Source: Phaeodactylibacter luteus (GTDB lineage Bacteria > Bacteroidota > Bacteroidia > Chitinophagales > Saprospiraceae). Taken from it: a DNA stretch of 64,000 bases. This document shows positions 18,511 to 28,197 of the stretch, in pieces; position 1 is the first letter of the stretch; the number at the start of each line of letters is the position of its first letter. Under the pieces are notes generated by a model. That model made no database searches, was not told the origin of the DNA, and was given only the letters and a program-made list of their open reading frames with translations. Position numbers and translations under genes: made by a program. The DNA lies in the NCBI RefSeq assembly GCF_007993045.1, contig NZ_VOOR01000001.1, positions 124,001 through 188,000 of the forward strand. Direction: 5' to 3'.

Positions 18511-19047
18511 CTAAAAATCAACAAACCGGCTGGCGTGTTCAGACAAGGCCTTGAGCGTAGCCTCGTCTGCCACCTCTCCGTTCTCGGCACGCAGCGCGCT
18601 GATGCGAGAAATAGGAAGCTTATCCGGCATCACCGTAGTGCCCAGGTAGTTGAGGATGCCTGTGAGGTGCTCCATGCCCCGGAGGTTGCCGGCCCTTCCT
18701 GTAGCTACGCCCACAAGTGCAGCCTTTTTCCCTCCAAAATTCTTGCTGTACTCCCTTACCGAGCAAGCGTCGATGAACAACTTGAGGGCACCGGGGAAGC
18801 TCCCGTTGTACTCGGGCGATACGATGACCAACTTGTTTGCAGGCAGGATGAATTCGTCCTGCAGGGTAGCCAGGCTGGGCGCCTGCTCGGTGTACATGGC
18901 TTCGGTGAACCAATCGTGCGGGATGTGCTCCAAGGCCAACAGCCGGACTTCCTCGGAAGTTTTCTCGCGCAGCAGTGCCTCATACTGTTTGGCAAAAGCC
19001 AGGCATGCGCTGCCAGAACGGTTGGTGCCTGAGATTACGGTTATCAT
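18511..19047 (-). CDS. NADPH-dependent FMN reductase family protein
   Basis: 178 residues, a flavodoxin-like fold. The phosphate-binding loop SGTNRSGS (5-12) follows the first strand, and the flavin-binding PEYNGSFPGALKLFID motif is in the middle (about 76-91). GVATGRAGNLRG near 112-123 precedes the dimer-interface helix. Family members reduce FMN, quinones, azo dyes or chromate with NAD(P)H; the physiological substrate is not deducible. The frame is open to 19161, but the ATG at 19047 (MITVISGTNRSG) places the phosphate loop at the usual N-terminal position. It is divergent from the UPF0173 gene across a 240-bp gap. Confidence 0.9.
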   Translation of the reverse strand: MITVISGTNRSGSACLAFAKQYEALLREKTSEEVRLLALEHIPHDWFTEAMYTEQAPSLATLQDEFILPANKLVIVSPEYNGSFPGALKLFIDACSVREYSKNFGGKKAALVGVATGRAGNLRGMEHLTGILNYLGTTVMPDKLPISRISALRAENGEVADEATLKALSEHASRFVDF

Positions 19048-19287
19048 AAGCCGGAGTTCTACTTTTGTTTTTTTTAGATTCACCATCAAGTCTATCCGCC
19101 CTGCCACAGGCCCTTTCAGCTGAAGCCTGACAGGCAGTGCTGCACACAGGATATAGTACACAGCTGACGCGGCAAAAGGTTGTCTGCACTTGCTTTTTTT
19201 ATCTGCTTGAAGCCCTCGCCTTTGCCCGATTTATTCTGTATATTCCCCCCTATTCTTCACTGTAGAGACTTCAAAATCCTAATTCTA

Positions 19288-19968
19288 ATGAAATTGACCT
19301 TCTACGGGCACGCCGCCTTTGGGCTGGAAACCATGGGGAAGCACGTCCTGATCGACCCTTTCATCAGCCCCAACGGGAAAGCCGGGCATATTGACGTCAA
19401 CACTTTGCCCGCCGACTACATCCTGCTGACCCACGGGCACCAAGACCACGTGGCAGATGCGGAGGCCATCGCGAAGCGTACCGGCGCCACATTGGTTTCC
19501 AACTTTGAAATTGTGAGCTGGTACGAAAGCAAGGGCGTAAGCGGGCACCCGATGAACCACGGCGGCAAAGCCAAATTCGATTTCGGCATTACGAAATACG
19601 TCAACGCGGTGCATTCCAGCGTACTGCCGGACGGCACCTACGGCGGCAACCCCGGCGGGTTCGTCATCTGGAACCAAGAAGGCTGCATTTACTTCGCAGG
19701 GGATACCGCCCTGACGATGGACATGAAGCTCATACCGATGACCTGCCCGCAGCTTGACATCGCCATCCTTCCTATAGGGGACAACTTCACTATGGGCTAT
19801 GAAGATGCCCTCCTGGCCTGTGACTTTATCAGCTGTGACCGGGTGGTCGGCTGCCATTATGATACCTTCGGTTACATTGAGATTGACCAAGAGGCAGCCA
19901 TAAAAGCTTTTGAAGCTAGAGGAAAAGAGTTAATTTTGCTGTCCGTTGGCGAAACCCTTAAACTTTAA
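19288..19968 (+). CDS. UPF0173 metal-dependent hydrolase (metallo-beta-lactamase fold)
   Basis: 226 residues, the normal UPF0173 length. The MBL signature THGHQDHVADA supplies H49, H51, D53 and H54. Further ligands are expected in HPMNHGGKAKFD (near 92-96), FAGDTALTMDMKL and HYDTFGYIEID. The compact MBL enzymes of this family are widespread but their substrate is unknown. The start at 19288 (MKLTFYGHAAFGLE) matches the family N-terminus; the open frame upstream to 19180 does not. About 260 bp later the parA gene starts on the same strand. Confidence 0.93.
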   Translation: MKLTFYGHAAFGLETMGKHVLIDPFISPNGKAGHIDVNTLPADYILLTHGHQDHVADAEAIAKRTGATLVSNFEIVSWYESKGVSGHPMNHGGKAKFDFGITKYVNAVHSSVLPDGTYGGNPGGFVIWNQEGCIYFAGDTALTMDMKLIPMTCPQLDIAILPIGDNFTMGYEDALLACDFISCDRVVGCHYDTFGYIEIDQEAAIKAFEARGKELILLSVGETLKL

Positions 19969-20227
19969 ACACCTGTTTTTCAATACATTGCCTAACAAAA
20001 GCTGCCAGCCTGCTGTCTTGGTGCCTGCTAAAATCCAGCTTGCAAGACAGGCAGTCATTGCCTTTTTGGCCAGCCCAACAGCCTAAACCTGCTTTTTTGT
20101 GGTTGCTGGGGTTCCTCTTTTAGTAGAAGGCTCCAACAAGCGCTCAGCGGTACAAAGCACACTTTACAACCAAATTTCAGGCCAGGCCCCTGCAAAATCA
20201 AACAATCAGCGATTCAACGACAACATT

Positions 20228-21028
20228 ATGGGAAAAGTAGTTGCCATTGCGAACCAAAAAGGCGGTGTAGGAAAAACCACAACCGCCATCAACCTCGCAG
20301 CCTCCCTGGCCATACTCGATAAAAAAGTGCTGCTCATTGATGCAGACCCGCAAAGCAATGCCACTTCCGGGGTAGGCGTCATGCCCGATGATATCGAAAC
20401 CACCCTCTATGATTGCCTCGTGGGCGGCCTTGATACGATTGAGGCCATCTATGAGACCGACACGCCCAACCTCCATATCATCCCTTCTACCATAGATCTA
20501 GTAGGCGCGGAGATCGAGCTGGTCAGCCAAATGAAGCGGGAGTTCTTGATGCGGGAAGTCGTAGAGCAAGTCCGGCACGATTATGACTACATCTTCATCG
20601 ACTGCCTGCCTTCCCTCGGGCTCATCACTGTCAATGCCCTCACGGCTTCTGACTCCATACTGATACCTGTCCAATGCGAGTTTTTTGCCTTGGAGGGGCT
20701 TTCAAAGCTGCGGGAGACTATCGACTTGGTGCAAAAGAAAATCAACCCGAACCTCGACATCGAAGGCATATTGTTGTCTATGTATGACGCCCGGCTCCGG
20801 TTGGCGAATATTGTGGTAGAAGAAGTACAAAATATGTTTGGGGAAGAGGTCTTCGAGACCATCATACACCGCAATTCAAAAATAGGGGAAGCGCCCAACC
20901 TCCACATGCCGGTCGTCATGATGAATGCCGGCAGCCGGGGCAGCATCAATTTCCTCAACCTGGCTAAGGAGTTCTTGAAGAACAACAGCGACCCCATCAA
21001 GGCGCAATCTGGCATCCGGGCCGATTAG
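20228..21028 (+). CDS. parA: Chromosome partitioning ATPase ParA (Soj)
   Basis: 266 residues. Deviant Walker A KGGVGKTT at 11-18 with the ParA signature lysine (K11), Walker A' IDADPQSNAT near 38-47, and Walker B YIFIDCLPSLGLITVNAL near 120-137. It is a P-loop ATPase of the MinD/ParA type that moves ParB-bound origins over the nucleoid. The frame extends to 20099, but the ATG at 20228 (MGKVVAIANQ) begins right at the first strand as in other ParA proteins. It is followed 46 bp later by parB, a normal chromosomal parAB pair. I found no clear parS palindrome in the window. Confidence 0.96.
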   Translation: MGKVVAIANQKGGVGKTTTAINLAASLAILDKKVLLIDADPQSNATSGVGVMPDDIETTLYDCLVGGLDTIEAIYETDTPNLHIIPSTIDLVGAEIELVSQMKREFLMREVVEQVRHDYDYIFIDCLPSLGLITVNALTASDSILIPVQCEFFALEGLSKLRETIDLVQKKINPNLDIEGILLSMYDARLRLANIVVEEVQNMFGEEVFETIIHRNSKIGEAPNLHMPVVMMNAGSRGSINFLNLAKEFLKNNSDPIKAQSGIRAD

Positions 21029-21074
21029 ACGGAGGCCTGTACCTAAATTTGATCAATAACCCTACCTAAGAATT

Positions 21075-22025
21075 ATGGCAAAAAGGATCAGCAAGACGCG
21101 GAAAGCAAGTGCGGACGATTTGCGCAGCTCCCTGCGCAGTGCTGCAGGGAAGAACAGCTCAGGCGGGCGGTTGTCCTACTTCAACATCACAGAAGAAGAT
21201 ATACAGCAAGACCCGGAGGGCATCAGCAAAGAGCTGGCCAATACCGTTGCCATGATCCCGGTGGCCCAAATTTCGCCCAACCCTGATCAGCCACGCAAAG
21301 ACTTTGAGCCCGAGGCCTTGCAAGAATTGGCGGATTCACTGAAAACCTATGGGCTGATACAGCCCATTACTGTGCGGAGGTTCAGCGCGGAGTCTTACCA
21401 GATCATTTCCGGCGAGCGCCGTTGGCGGGCTTCCCAGCTGGCGGGCTTGTCCGAGATCCCCGCCTACATCCGCATAGCTACCGATCAGGAGATGACGGAA
21501 ATGGCCCTGGTGGAGAATATCCAACGGGAAAACCTTAACCCTATGGAGGTCGCTTTTTCTTATCACCGCCTGATTGATGAGTTCCACCTTTCTCACGAAG
21601 AACTGGCCGAGCGGGTGGGCAAAAAGCGGGCGACCATCACCAACTACCTCCGCTTGTTGGATGTGCACTTGGAGGTCATGAAAGCGCTCAAAGACAACCG
21701 CATCAGCATGGGCCACGGGCGGGCCCTCGCCGGCATTGCCGATAAGCTGCTGCAAAAGGATGCACTCGACAGGATCCTTGAGCAGGACCTGAGCGTCCGC
21801 GAAGCGGAACAGCTGGTCAAAGCTTATGGGAAAAAACCTGCCCGCAAATCCAAAATACCTGACAATTACCTGCATATCCTAAACGAAGTGCGCGCCAAAT
21901 TGGGGTCCAAACGGATTGACCTCAAGCTCAAGGATGAGAAAGCTGGCAAAGGGCAGATCATCCTCCCTTTCCAATCTGTGGATGAGCTCAATCAGCTGCT
22001 TGAGCAATTGGATATTCAGCTTTAG
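21075..22025 (+). CDS. parB: Chromosome partitioning protein ParB (Spo0J)
   Basis: 316 residues. The ParB/Srx N-terminal domain begins at about residue 60 (VAQISPNPDQPRKDFE) and holds the CTP-binding box GERRWRAS at 113-120. The KorB-type helix-turn-helix lies around 155-215 (LSHEELAERVGKKRATITNY and ISMGHGRALAG), which reads parS. The Lys/Ser-rich first 30 residues are the ParA-stimulating tail expected for ParB (basic residues KRISKTRK). The C-terminal ~40 residues form the dimer domain. Together with the preceding ATPase it segregates the origin region. Confidence 0.95.
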   Translation: MAKRISKTRKASADDLRSSLRSAAGKNSSGGRLSYFNITEEDIQQDPEGISKELANTVAMIPVAQISPNPDQPRKDFEPEALQELADSLKTYGLIQPITVRRFSAESYQIISGERRWRASQLAGLSEIPAYIRIATDQEMTEMALVENIQRENLNPMEVAFSYHRLIDEFHLSHEELAERVGKKRATITNYLRLLDVHLEVMKALKDNRISMGHGRALAGIADKLLQKDALDRILEQDLSVREAEQLVKAYGKKPARKSKIPDNYLHILNEVRAKLGSKRIDLKLKDEKAGKGQIILPFQSVDELNQLLEQLDIQL

Positions 22026-22353
22026 CTCAATTGCAGGTGGGCCGCACAGGCCTAGCGTGTTTTCCAGGCCGGCCAAAACGGTAGGCAAAGCTCAGGCTTG
22101 GCTGAAGCCGGATCCGGAAAGAAAAGGCCAAGAAAAAGCTAAAAGCGTGCCGGGCTGCATCTGGCCTTGCCCCCCAGGCGTTTAGCAACTGTTTGAACAT
22201 TACTGCAAGCTGCCAAGGTAGGGCTCAGGGGTTCCGCTAACAAATGCTCCCCAATACCGAAAGCAGCTGCCAACCAATCTCTTAAATAAGAGGTTTTAAA
22301 CGAGTTAGAACTTTAAACACGTTCTTGCTCTCCCAAATGCCACCCGCTCATTT
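22026..22353. other. Intergenic gap between parB and the DUF5683 gene
   Basis: 328 bp. I see no gene or repeat family here. A small hairpin CTCTTA/TAAGAG (22279-22292) and an A/T-rich stretch with a doubled TTTAAAC lie within 75 nt of the next start and may belong to its promoter. Confidence 0.35.
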
Positions 22354-22983
22354 ATGAAGGCTTTGCCCGTTTGTTTTACTGCCCTCTTATCGCTCTGCTT
22401 TGCTATTGCAGCCCTTGCCCAGTCGCCGGCGGTAGATACCCTGCCTGGCTTGAGCCAAGCTATGCTAGGCCAGGAAGAAGCGCCTAAGCCCCCCAACTGG
22501 TTTCAGCAAGATTACCCAAGCCCTAAAAAAGCAGCGCTGCTCTCGTTGGCACTGCCCGGGGCGGGGCAAGTCTACAACAAAAGATGGTGGAAAGTCCCTT
22601 TCGTATACGGCGCTATGGTAGGCATGGGGATCACCATTGACTACAACCAGGACCGGTACCGCAGGCTGCGGGATGCCCTTGAGCTGAAACGCGACAACCT
22701 GCCCCATGAATTTTCAGGCACTTCTCTGGATAACACCCGGGCCCTGCGCTCGCTGCGCGATGAGTTTGACAAGAACACACAGCTGGCTTATGTAGGGCTC
22801 GTCATCGTTTATGGGCTGCAAGCTATGGAAGCCTTTGTAGATGCCCACCTGAAAGGGTTTGATGTCAATGACGACTTGGGCGGCATCCGCCTAAAGCCCA
22901 CCGCCGAGTATTATGGCTTTTCCACAGCCCCAGCTATCGGGCTAGGGCTCAGCATCCCTATTCAATCTGGCCGCGGGAAATAA
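22354..22983 (+). CDS. DUF5683 domain protein (parAB-linked envelope protein)
   Basis: 209 residues. Signal peptide ending ALAQ, then the DUF5683 core: ALLSLALPGAGQVYNKRWWK (a P-G-x-G-Q-x-Y motif typical of this family), two hydrophobic helices (VYGAMVGMGITIDYNQ; AYVGLVIVYGLQAMEAFVDA) and a C-terminal strand region. Genes of this family often follow parA and parB in Bacteroidota, as here, although commonly dapB and lepB come next. In this window they are absent and the next gene is a sensor kinase on the other strand. The biochemical role is unknown. Its last 22 bp overlap the 3' end of that kinase gene, tail to tail. Confidence 0.8.
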   Translation: MKALPVCFTALLSLCFAIAALAQSPAVDTLPGLSQAMLGQEEAPKPPNWFQQDYPSPKKAALLSLALPGAGQVYNKRWWKVPFVYGAMVGMGITIDYNQDRYRRLRDALELKRDNLPHEFSGTSLDNTRALRSLRDEFDKNTQLAYVGLVIVYGLQAMEAFVDAHLKGFDVNDDLGGIRLKPTAEYYGFSTAPAIGLGLSIPIQSGRGK

Positions 22984-25900
22984 ACCGTAAACTGAGCCCC
23001 TTTCCCTACCTGGCTTTCCACCTCAATGCGCCCGCCCATTGAGACCACCTGGTTTTTGGTCATATACAGCCCAAGCCCCTGCCCGTCAGCGCTGGAAGCA
23101 TGCAGGCGGGAGCCAAGCTGGAACAGCTTTTGGCCAAAGCGCTCCATGTCTATGCCCAGCCCATTATCTTTGACCTGCAGCACCGCGCAGCCCTCCTCCT
23201 TGAAAGCCTTCAGCTCCAAGTCTTTCTCCTGTGCTGTAGTCCCGTATTTAATGGCATTCGTAAGCAGGTTATGGATGATGCTATCCAAATGGGCAGGAAT
23301 GGCCATGACTTCCAGGCTGGGGTCGGCATCTACTTTGACCGCTACGCCTTTCTGGCGCAACAACTGATTGTTTAGGCTGATCACCCCATTGATGGTTTCC
23401 AGGATATTGCACGGCTTTTTCTCTACCTCGTTCACCTCCCGCTCAAAGTGCAGGAGATAGTTGATATTGGAAACGGTCGCATCCAGATTGTGCACCGTTT
23501 GGTCGAGCATTTGAAAATACTCCTTATTGCCTGGGTCAAGGTTGATCATCTCGGTCAGGGCCAGCAGGTTGGCCACAGAAGACCTCATATTGTGAGAAGT
23601 CAGGAAAGAAAACTCCCGCAACCGGTTGTTCTGTGCAGTGGTGGTATCCAAGAGGTCACGGAGCTCAAGCTGCCGCTCCGTCCGCAGCCGTATATTGACC
23701 AGCATTTGGCCAAATACCTGCAACAAGCGCAGCTCCCGTTCTGTGTACTTGTGGTGCTTGCGCACCGAGTCGAAACCGACAAAGCCAATGCAGGCATCCC
23801 CTTTGATCAGGGGCATGGCCAGGATGCTCTTTATGCTCTGGCTCTCTAAGACTTCACGGAGGGCTGGGTTAGGGATGGCCGCCACATCTGGATAGTTCAG
23901 GTTGTCCCCAGCAAGGTGGGCTTCTACCCAATCGGAAAGCTCATCGAGCGGCACTTCCTGTAAGTTTTCGATCTGAGGCGTGATGCCTTCGCCACACCAC
24001 TCGTAGGTATTAGAACAGCTGTTGTGCTCAAAATCGTAATCAAAAATATAGACCCGGTCTGCCGAAACAAAGCGCCCCATTTCTTCCAATGACTGCTGAA
24101 TGGCGGCTTCTACCTCAGATAAAGGCAGGTTGATGTACTTAGAGGAGATGGCCATGAGGATATCCTGCATATCGTATAGGTAAGCCAGGCGCTCTTCAGA
24201 AGCTTTCCGCTCTGTGATATCCCGGCTGATGAGCACTACCTCTTCGCTTTCAGGGGCGAGCTCCCCTTTGGTCTCCACCCAGCGTATGCTGCCATCCCTG
24301 GCTTTAAGCCGGTGCTCCGTCTCAAACGATTCCTTCCCGGGAGCATCGGACAGAGCAGCAAGAGCAGCCCTGAACCGGGGCTGATCTTCCTCGTGCAGGA
24401 AAGGAAAAAGCGATTGGGCAATGGTATCCCCCTCCTCATAGCCGAAGTTGGCCGACCACGAAGGGGAGACATAAAGGATGGCCCCATCCTGCTTCACTTT
24501 CAGTACGCTGTCTCCGATGTAGTTCACCAGCATTTGATAGTCCTGAAGCCCGGAGCGGACCCGGGCTTCCAAAGCCGCATTGTGCTCTGCAAGCCGGCGG
24601 CTCTTCCGCTCAAAATGCCGGCGGCGCAGATAGTTTACCCCTACAACTAAGAGCCCCAAAACGCTGAGCACCCCTAGTATCCCATACCATGCTTTGTACC
24701 AGACCGGCCACACCTCAACGCTCAGCTCCAACGGGGCACTCCAATGATGGGCCGTAGATTGGCGCGCAAAAATCTGCACTTTTGTCTTCCCCAAAGGAAG
24801 GTTGGAAAAGTCAAACACCCCATTCTCTGCGGTACGCTCCAACAGCCCGCCTTTCGACTCCAACACCGCGCGGTAGGAGGTCAACATATTGGGATAGCCA
24901 GCGCTCAGCACCTTGACAGCAAGGTAATCACCGGTGTTTTTATTGATCCTGCGGCCCCCATCAGCAGCAGATACACCTTCCGAGGCTTCTATATTCAAAA
25001 TAAAAGGGCGAAGGGAGGCCATGACAGGCATTTGGGAAGGTGCACAGGCCAGGCCGTCCGGAGTGCCCGCGTACAATTTGCCAGCCGTGCTTGCGTGCAG
25101 TGCCCTCCAATTGACCTGACGGGAGGGCAGGCCATGCATATTGGTGTACGTATGCACCTGGCCTCCGCGCAAAAGGTTCAGCCCGTTAGCATTAGCGAAC
25201 CAGATACTGCCGTCGGAAGTTGGGGCAATGGCTAATGCAGACATGCCCTCCGTTTCTGGCAGGGCCAGCTGTGCCATGTGGCTGGAATCTGGCCAATAGT
25301 GGAACAGGCCTAGCGTGGTCCCAAGAAAAAGCCCCCCATGCCCATCTGACTCCATGTCGACCAGCCGAAAGGTTTGGTCTGGGGTCGCACCAACTGTGGC
25401 CGAGACATTCTCAAAGCGGTCTGCAGCAGGGTTGTAACGGAACAGCAACCGGGACTCATCCTGGCCGCCAGCGTATAGCACGCCCAACCCTGGGTCAAAA
25501 TAGACATACTCCACGTTTGCCGTTTCCAGCCCCTGCACTGCGGTATAAGTACGCAAGGAACCATCTATCCCCAGGCGGGCCAAGCCTGGGGCATCAGCCT
25601 GGCAAAACCAGATGCTGCCGTCTGCGCTTCGCGCACCTGCATATACTTCTTTGCCTACCCCAGACAAATCCGCCTCCCTTAAGATAGCGCCGTTGTCATA
25701 AGACAATAACCTGACCTGTCCGCCTGCACCCATAGCCCAAAGGCCTTCCTCCTCCGCAAGCAGCCCATAAATATCAAAACCGGGATCCGCAAAGAGGCCG
25801 AATGAGCGCCCACCGCTCTTTGAAGCAAAAACCTTTCCTGCCCCTGCATAAAACACACGGGCCCCATATTCGGCAATCGAATTGATGTATACCTCCTGAT

Positions 25901-27017
25901 GCCGTACCGGCTCAAAAGCATTGGGGGCCAGCAGGGCAAGCCCATTGTCTGTCCCTATCCATATTTCCCCGTTCTCCTCAAGGCTGGCGCTGGTAAATGA
26001 CAGCTCTTCAAATGCTAAAGGGACAAAACGGGGCGCTCCGCCCCCCGCCATCAAACGGTAAACACCAACGTTCCGAATGGCCGTCAGCACCTGCCCGCCC
26101 CCCTCCTTGGCCATGCTGATGCAGTGCTCATCCAGCAAAAGCCTGGTCCGGGCCAAAGTGCCGTCAGGGTTGAAGTATAAGGCATAAACACCGCTGTAAG
26201 TGGCAATCCATACCTCGCCTTTGCCTAAGCTCATAGCTTGGTTCACCCCCCTTGGCAATTGCTGCAACGGGCCTTCGAAAGCCCCCTGCTCTTCACGGAA
26301 ACGGAACAGCCCCCCATTCTGTGAGATCGCAAAAAGATGGCCCTGCCCGTCCTCCACTATTGAAAAAGAGCGGATGAAATCTGTACTGTGCCACCGGGCC
26401 GGAAAGGCAAAAGCCTCAAAGCCACCCGCTTCTGAATACCGATAGACCTGCCCGTTGTTCGAGGTCCATAGCTTGCCGTGGCTATCTATATAGATTTTTT
26501 TGGTTAGCCTGGGGCCGTTTTCTCCCAGCTCCTTTACAGCAGGCGCATGAAGGTCCGGATCGAGCATAAAAAGCCCTTCATCAGAGGAAAGGAGCAGCTG
26601 CCCCTCCCACGGGGCGATATCCTTGATAAACTTCACCGGCAGCTGATCAAAGAAATGTTCAAACTCCAGCCCGTTGTACCGGATGAGCCCACCGTCTGTG
26701 CCTATCCACACCAAGCCATTGGGGTCTTTGGCCACAGCCTTCACCAGCGTGCTCCGCATGCCGTCGAGCTCGTTGTACTCAAATAGATTGTAATGCTGTG
26801 CCCCAGCTGTAGAAGTGGCGAGTAATAGCTGAAACAGCACCGCCGTATAAACCATTACTGCCCGGCAAACCCATGGGCGCCCCTTAAAATGAAGCCCCCC
26901 TGCGCCCAGCCTTAGCCCAGGTGCCAACTGCACGTTTTGCCCTCGCCTGCGGGGCAGGGTACGAGCACCGAAAATTAGCTGCGTCATACGATCATGAATC
27001 TTGAAAAGGCATGCCAT
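22962..27017 (-). CDS. Large sensor histidine kinase: periplasmic beta-propeller, Y_Y_Y, TM, PAS, GAF, kinase
   Basis: 1351 residues. After an N-terminal hydrophobic segment (~53-74, ending TAGAQ) come many propeller blades (about 75-640; GLVWIGTDGGLIRYNGLEFE is a clear one), then a Y_Y_Y-type sandwich (~660-770) and a membrane helix (~776-796). The cytosolic half has a short coiled coil, PAS (~827-935, ending ISRDITERK), GAF (~955-1110), a phospho-acceptor helix FSFLTSHNMRSSVANLL with H1142, and a HATPase with the N box NAIKYG near 1253, DNGLGID near 1284 and GQGLGLYM near 1312. Unlike hybrid two-component systems of this phylum it has no receiver or AraC domain, so its response regulator must be elsewhere. 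The ligand is unknown. The first 50 residues before the hydrophobic segment are unusually long, so the true start may be the Met at 26987 or another codon. Confidence 0.88.
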   Translation of the reverse strand: MACLFKIHDRMTQLIFGARTLPRRRGQNVQLAPGLRLGAGGLHFKGRPWVCRAVMVYTAVLFQLLLATSTAGAQHYNLFEYNELDGMRSTLVKAVAKDPNGLVWIGTDGGLIRYNGLEFEHFFDQLPVKFIKDIAPWEGQLLLSSDEGLFMLDPDLHAPAVKELGENGPRLTKKIYIDSHGKLWTSNNGQVYRYSEAGGFEAFAFPARWHSTDFIRSFSIVEDGQGHLFAISQNGGLFRFREEQGAFEGPLQQLPRGVNQAMSLGKGEVWIATYSGVYALYFNPDGTLARTRLLLDEHCISMAKEGGGQVLTAIRNVGVYRLMAGGGAPRFVPLAFEELSFTSASLEENGEIWIGTDNGLALLAPNAFEPVRHQEVYINSIAEYGARVFYAGAGKVFASKSGGRSFGLFADPGFDIYGLLAEEEGLWAMGAGGQVRLLSYDNGAILREADLSGVGKEVYAGARSADGSIWFCQADAPGLARLGIDGSLRTYTAVQGLETANVEYVYFDPGLGVLYAGGQDESRLLFRYNPAADRFENVSATVGATPDQTFRLVDMESDGHGGLFLGTTLGLFHYWPDSSHMAQLALPETEGMSALAIAPTSDGSIWFANANGLNLLRGGQVHTYTNMHGLPSRQVNWRALHASTAGKLYAGTPDGLACAPSQMPVMASLRPFILNIEASEGVSAADGGRRINKNTGDYLAVKVLSAGYPNMLTSYRAVLESKGGLLERTAENGVFDFSNLPLGKTKVQIFARQSTAHHWSAPLELSVEVWPVWYKAWYGILGVLSVLGLLVVGVNYLRRRHFERKSRRLAEHNAALEARVRSGLQDYQMLVNYIGDSVLKVKQDGAILYVSPSWSANFGYEEGDTIAQSLFPFLHEEDQPRFRAALAALSDAPGKESFETEHRLKARDGSIRWVETKGELAPESEEVVLISRDITERKASEERLAYLYDMQDILMAISSKYINLPLSEVEAAIQQSLEEMGRFVSADRVYIFDYDFEHNSCSNTYEWCGEGITPQIENLQEVPLDELSDWVEAHLAGDNLNYPDVAAIPNPALREVLESQSIKSILAMPLIKGDACIGFVGFDSVRKHHKYTERELRLLQVFGQMLVNIRLRTERQLELRDLLDTTTAQNNRLREFSFLTSHNMRSSVANLLALTEMINLDPGNKEYFQMLDQTVHNLDATVSNINYLLHFEREVNEVEKKPCNILETINGVISLNNQLLRQKGVAVKVDADPSLEVMAIPAHLDSIIHNLLTNAIKYGTTAQEKDLELKAFKEEGCAVLQVKDNGLGIDMERFGQKLFQLGSRLHASSADGQGLGLYMTKNQVVSMGGRIEVESQVGKGAQFTVYFPRPD

Positions 27018-27097
27018 TCGGCATCAAAGGCTTGTACCATAATGCTCCAGATTGGCACATCGGCCGCTCGGTGGCTGTCCGGGGCAGGATAGACCGC

Positions 27098-27206
27098 TTT
27101 TTTGGGGGCTCCCCCCGCCTGACAGCGTGGGGCGCTACGCTCCGGGGCTCGCTATCCGCTCGGCCCTGATGGGCTTCCACCCCTGCGCATCGCTAGCCCG
27201 GTGCCA
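27098..27206 (-). repeat. Intergenic repeat family I, copy D (type 2)
   Basis: Read on the minus strand: GGCACCGGGCTAGCGATGCG, a CCCATCAGGGCC stem, GAGCGGATAGCGAGCCCCGG, then a terminal CCCACGCTGTCAGGCGGGGG hairpin and a GGGAGCCCCCAAAAAA tail. It lies between the divergent kinase and SH3-lipoprotein genes. Confidence 0.85.
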
Positions 27207-27245
27207 GCCTTAAGGTGCATTATCCAATATTTGCCGCCTTGGGGC

Positions 27246-27340
27246 CTATACGCCCTACACTTTCTCTCTAAATGTAGGTTTTTGAAGGTGAAAATCACAA
27301 AATCAGGGCGTATAGCTGTGCCAATTCCACTAATTTAGTG
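27246..27340. promoter_or_regulatory. Palindromes upstream of the SH3 lipoprotein gene
   Basis: An 11-bp inverted repeat CTATACGCCCT (27246-27256) and AGGGCGTATAG (27305-27315), plus a 13-nt palindrome CACTAATTTAGTG (27328-27340) ending 21 nt before the ATG at 27362. They look like regulatory sites, but no regulator is known. Confidence 0.35.
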
Positions 27341-27361
27341 CAAAACCAACCGCTTCCTAAC

Positions 27362-28162
27362 ATGATACGCCTGATTTGCTTTTCAATAATCGCCCTCAGC
27401 ATGGCCAGCTGCCAACAGCCAGCCTCCGCCGACGGCAGCAAAAAACCGGCAGCACTTACGCCCTCCCCTGATGAGGCAGCCCTGCTCGCACAACAGTACG
27501 CGGCCTTTGCCAAAGCACGAGAAAACCCGATGCCAACAGCACAGGTCATGGAAAAAGGCAAGCTCTACCCGGTAGATGAAGCCCCGCTCGATACCGCTTT
27601 CTTTGTCTACCGTGAACAGCTCCGACAGGCCTTGGCCCAGCATGATGTCCTCAGCCTGCTCGACGCAGTAGCGCAAGACGTGAAAATCCACTACGCTTCA
27701 GAAAATGGGGTAGCTGACTTCATCAGCCGGTTTGGGCTCGACAGCAACGAGCCTGATACGCTAGAGGTTTGGGCTTTGCTCGAAGGCGTGCTTGAACAGG
27801 GCGGCACTTTCTCTCCAGGCCAAAAATCCTTCTCGGCCCCCTATTACTTTTCCCTTTGGCCGGAAAGCGCCGATGCCGCAACTGAGATCGCCATCACTGG
27901 CAAAGGGGTGAGAGTGCGTGCCCAGCCAAGCCTGAACAGCGAGGTCGTTACAACCGTCTCCTACCCTATTGTTGAGCTCCTGGGCTTTGAAAAGGAAGAA
28001 GCCATTGGCGGGCAGGTTTTCCCTTGGCTGCACATCCGCCTGCGAGATGGGAAAGAGGGATATGTCTTTGGGCAATTTGCCGGCTACCCTATGGGCCACC
28101 GCGCAACCTTCGAACAGCGGGAAGGCCAGTGGGCACTGACTTATCTACTGACGGGCAGCTAG
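27362..28162 (+). CDS. Lipoprotein with bacterial SH3 domain
   Basis: 266 residues. Lipoprotein signal MIRLICFSIIALSMASCQQ (Cys17). Residues ~20-170 are helical and not recognised. Residues ~175-245 form an SH3b-type domain (ITGKGVRVRAQPSLNSEVVT, then EGYVFGQFAGYP), which commonly binds peptidoglycan or peptides. The ATG at 27362 was chosen over 27338 because it gives a compact signal peptide. It is convergent with the MFS gene, 35 bp between stops. Confidence 0.75.
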   Translation: MIRLICFSIIALSMASCQQPASADGSKKPAALTPSPDEAALLAQQYAAFAKARENPMPTAQVMEKGKLYPVDEAPLDTAFFVYREQLRQALAQHDVLSLLDAVAQDVKIHYASENGVADFISRFGLDSNEPDTLEVWALLEGVLEQGGTFSPGQKSFSAPYYFSLWPESADAATEIAITGKGVRVRAQPSLNSEVVTTVSYPIVELLGFEKEEAIGGQVFPWLHIRLRDGKEGYVFGQFAGYPMGHRATFEQREGQWALTYLLTGS

Positions 28163-28197
28163 CAGAACAGCTAATTCCGCTGAGCTGTATGCCTCCC

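Noticed and set aside
19444-19455. CCACGTGG near parA as a parS candidate
   Set aside because: It lies inside the UPF0173 coding region and lacks the flanking half-sites expected of a parS palindrome.
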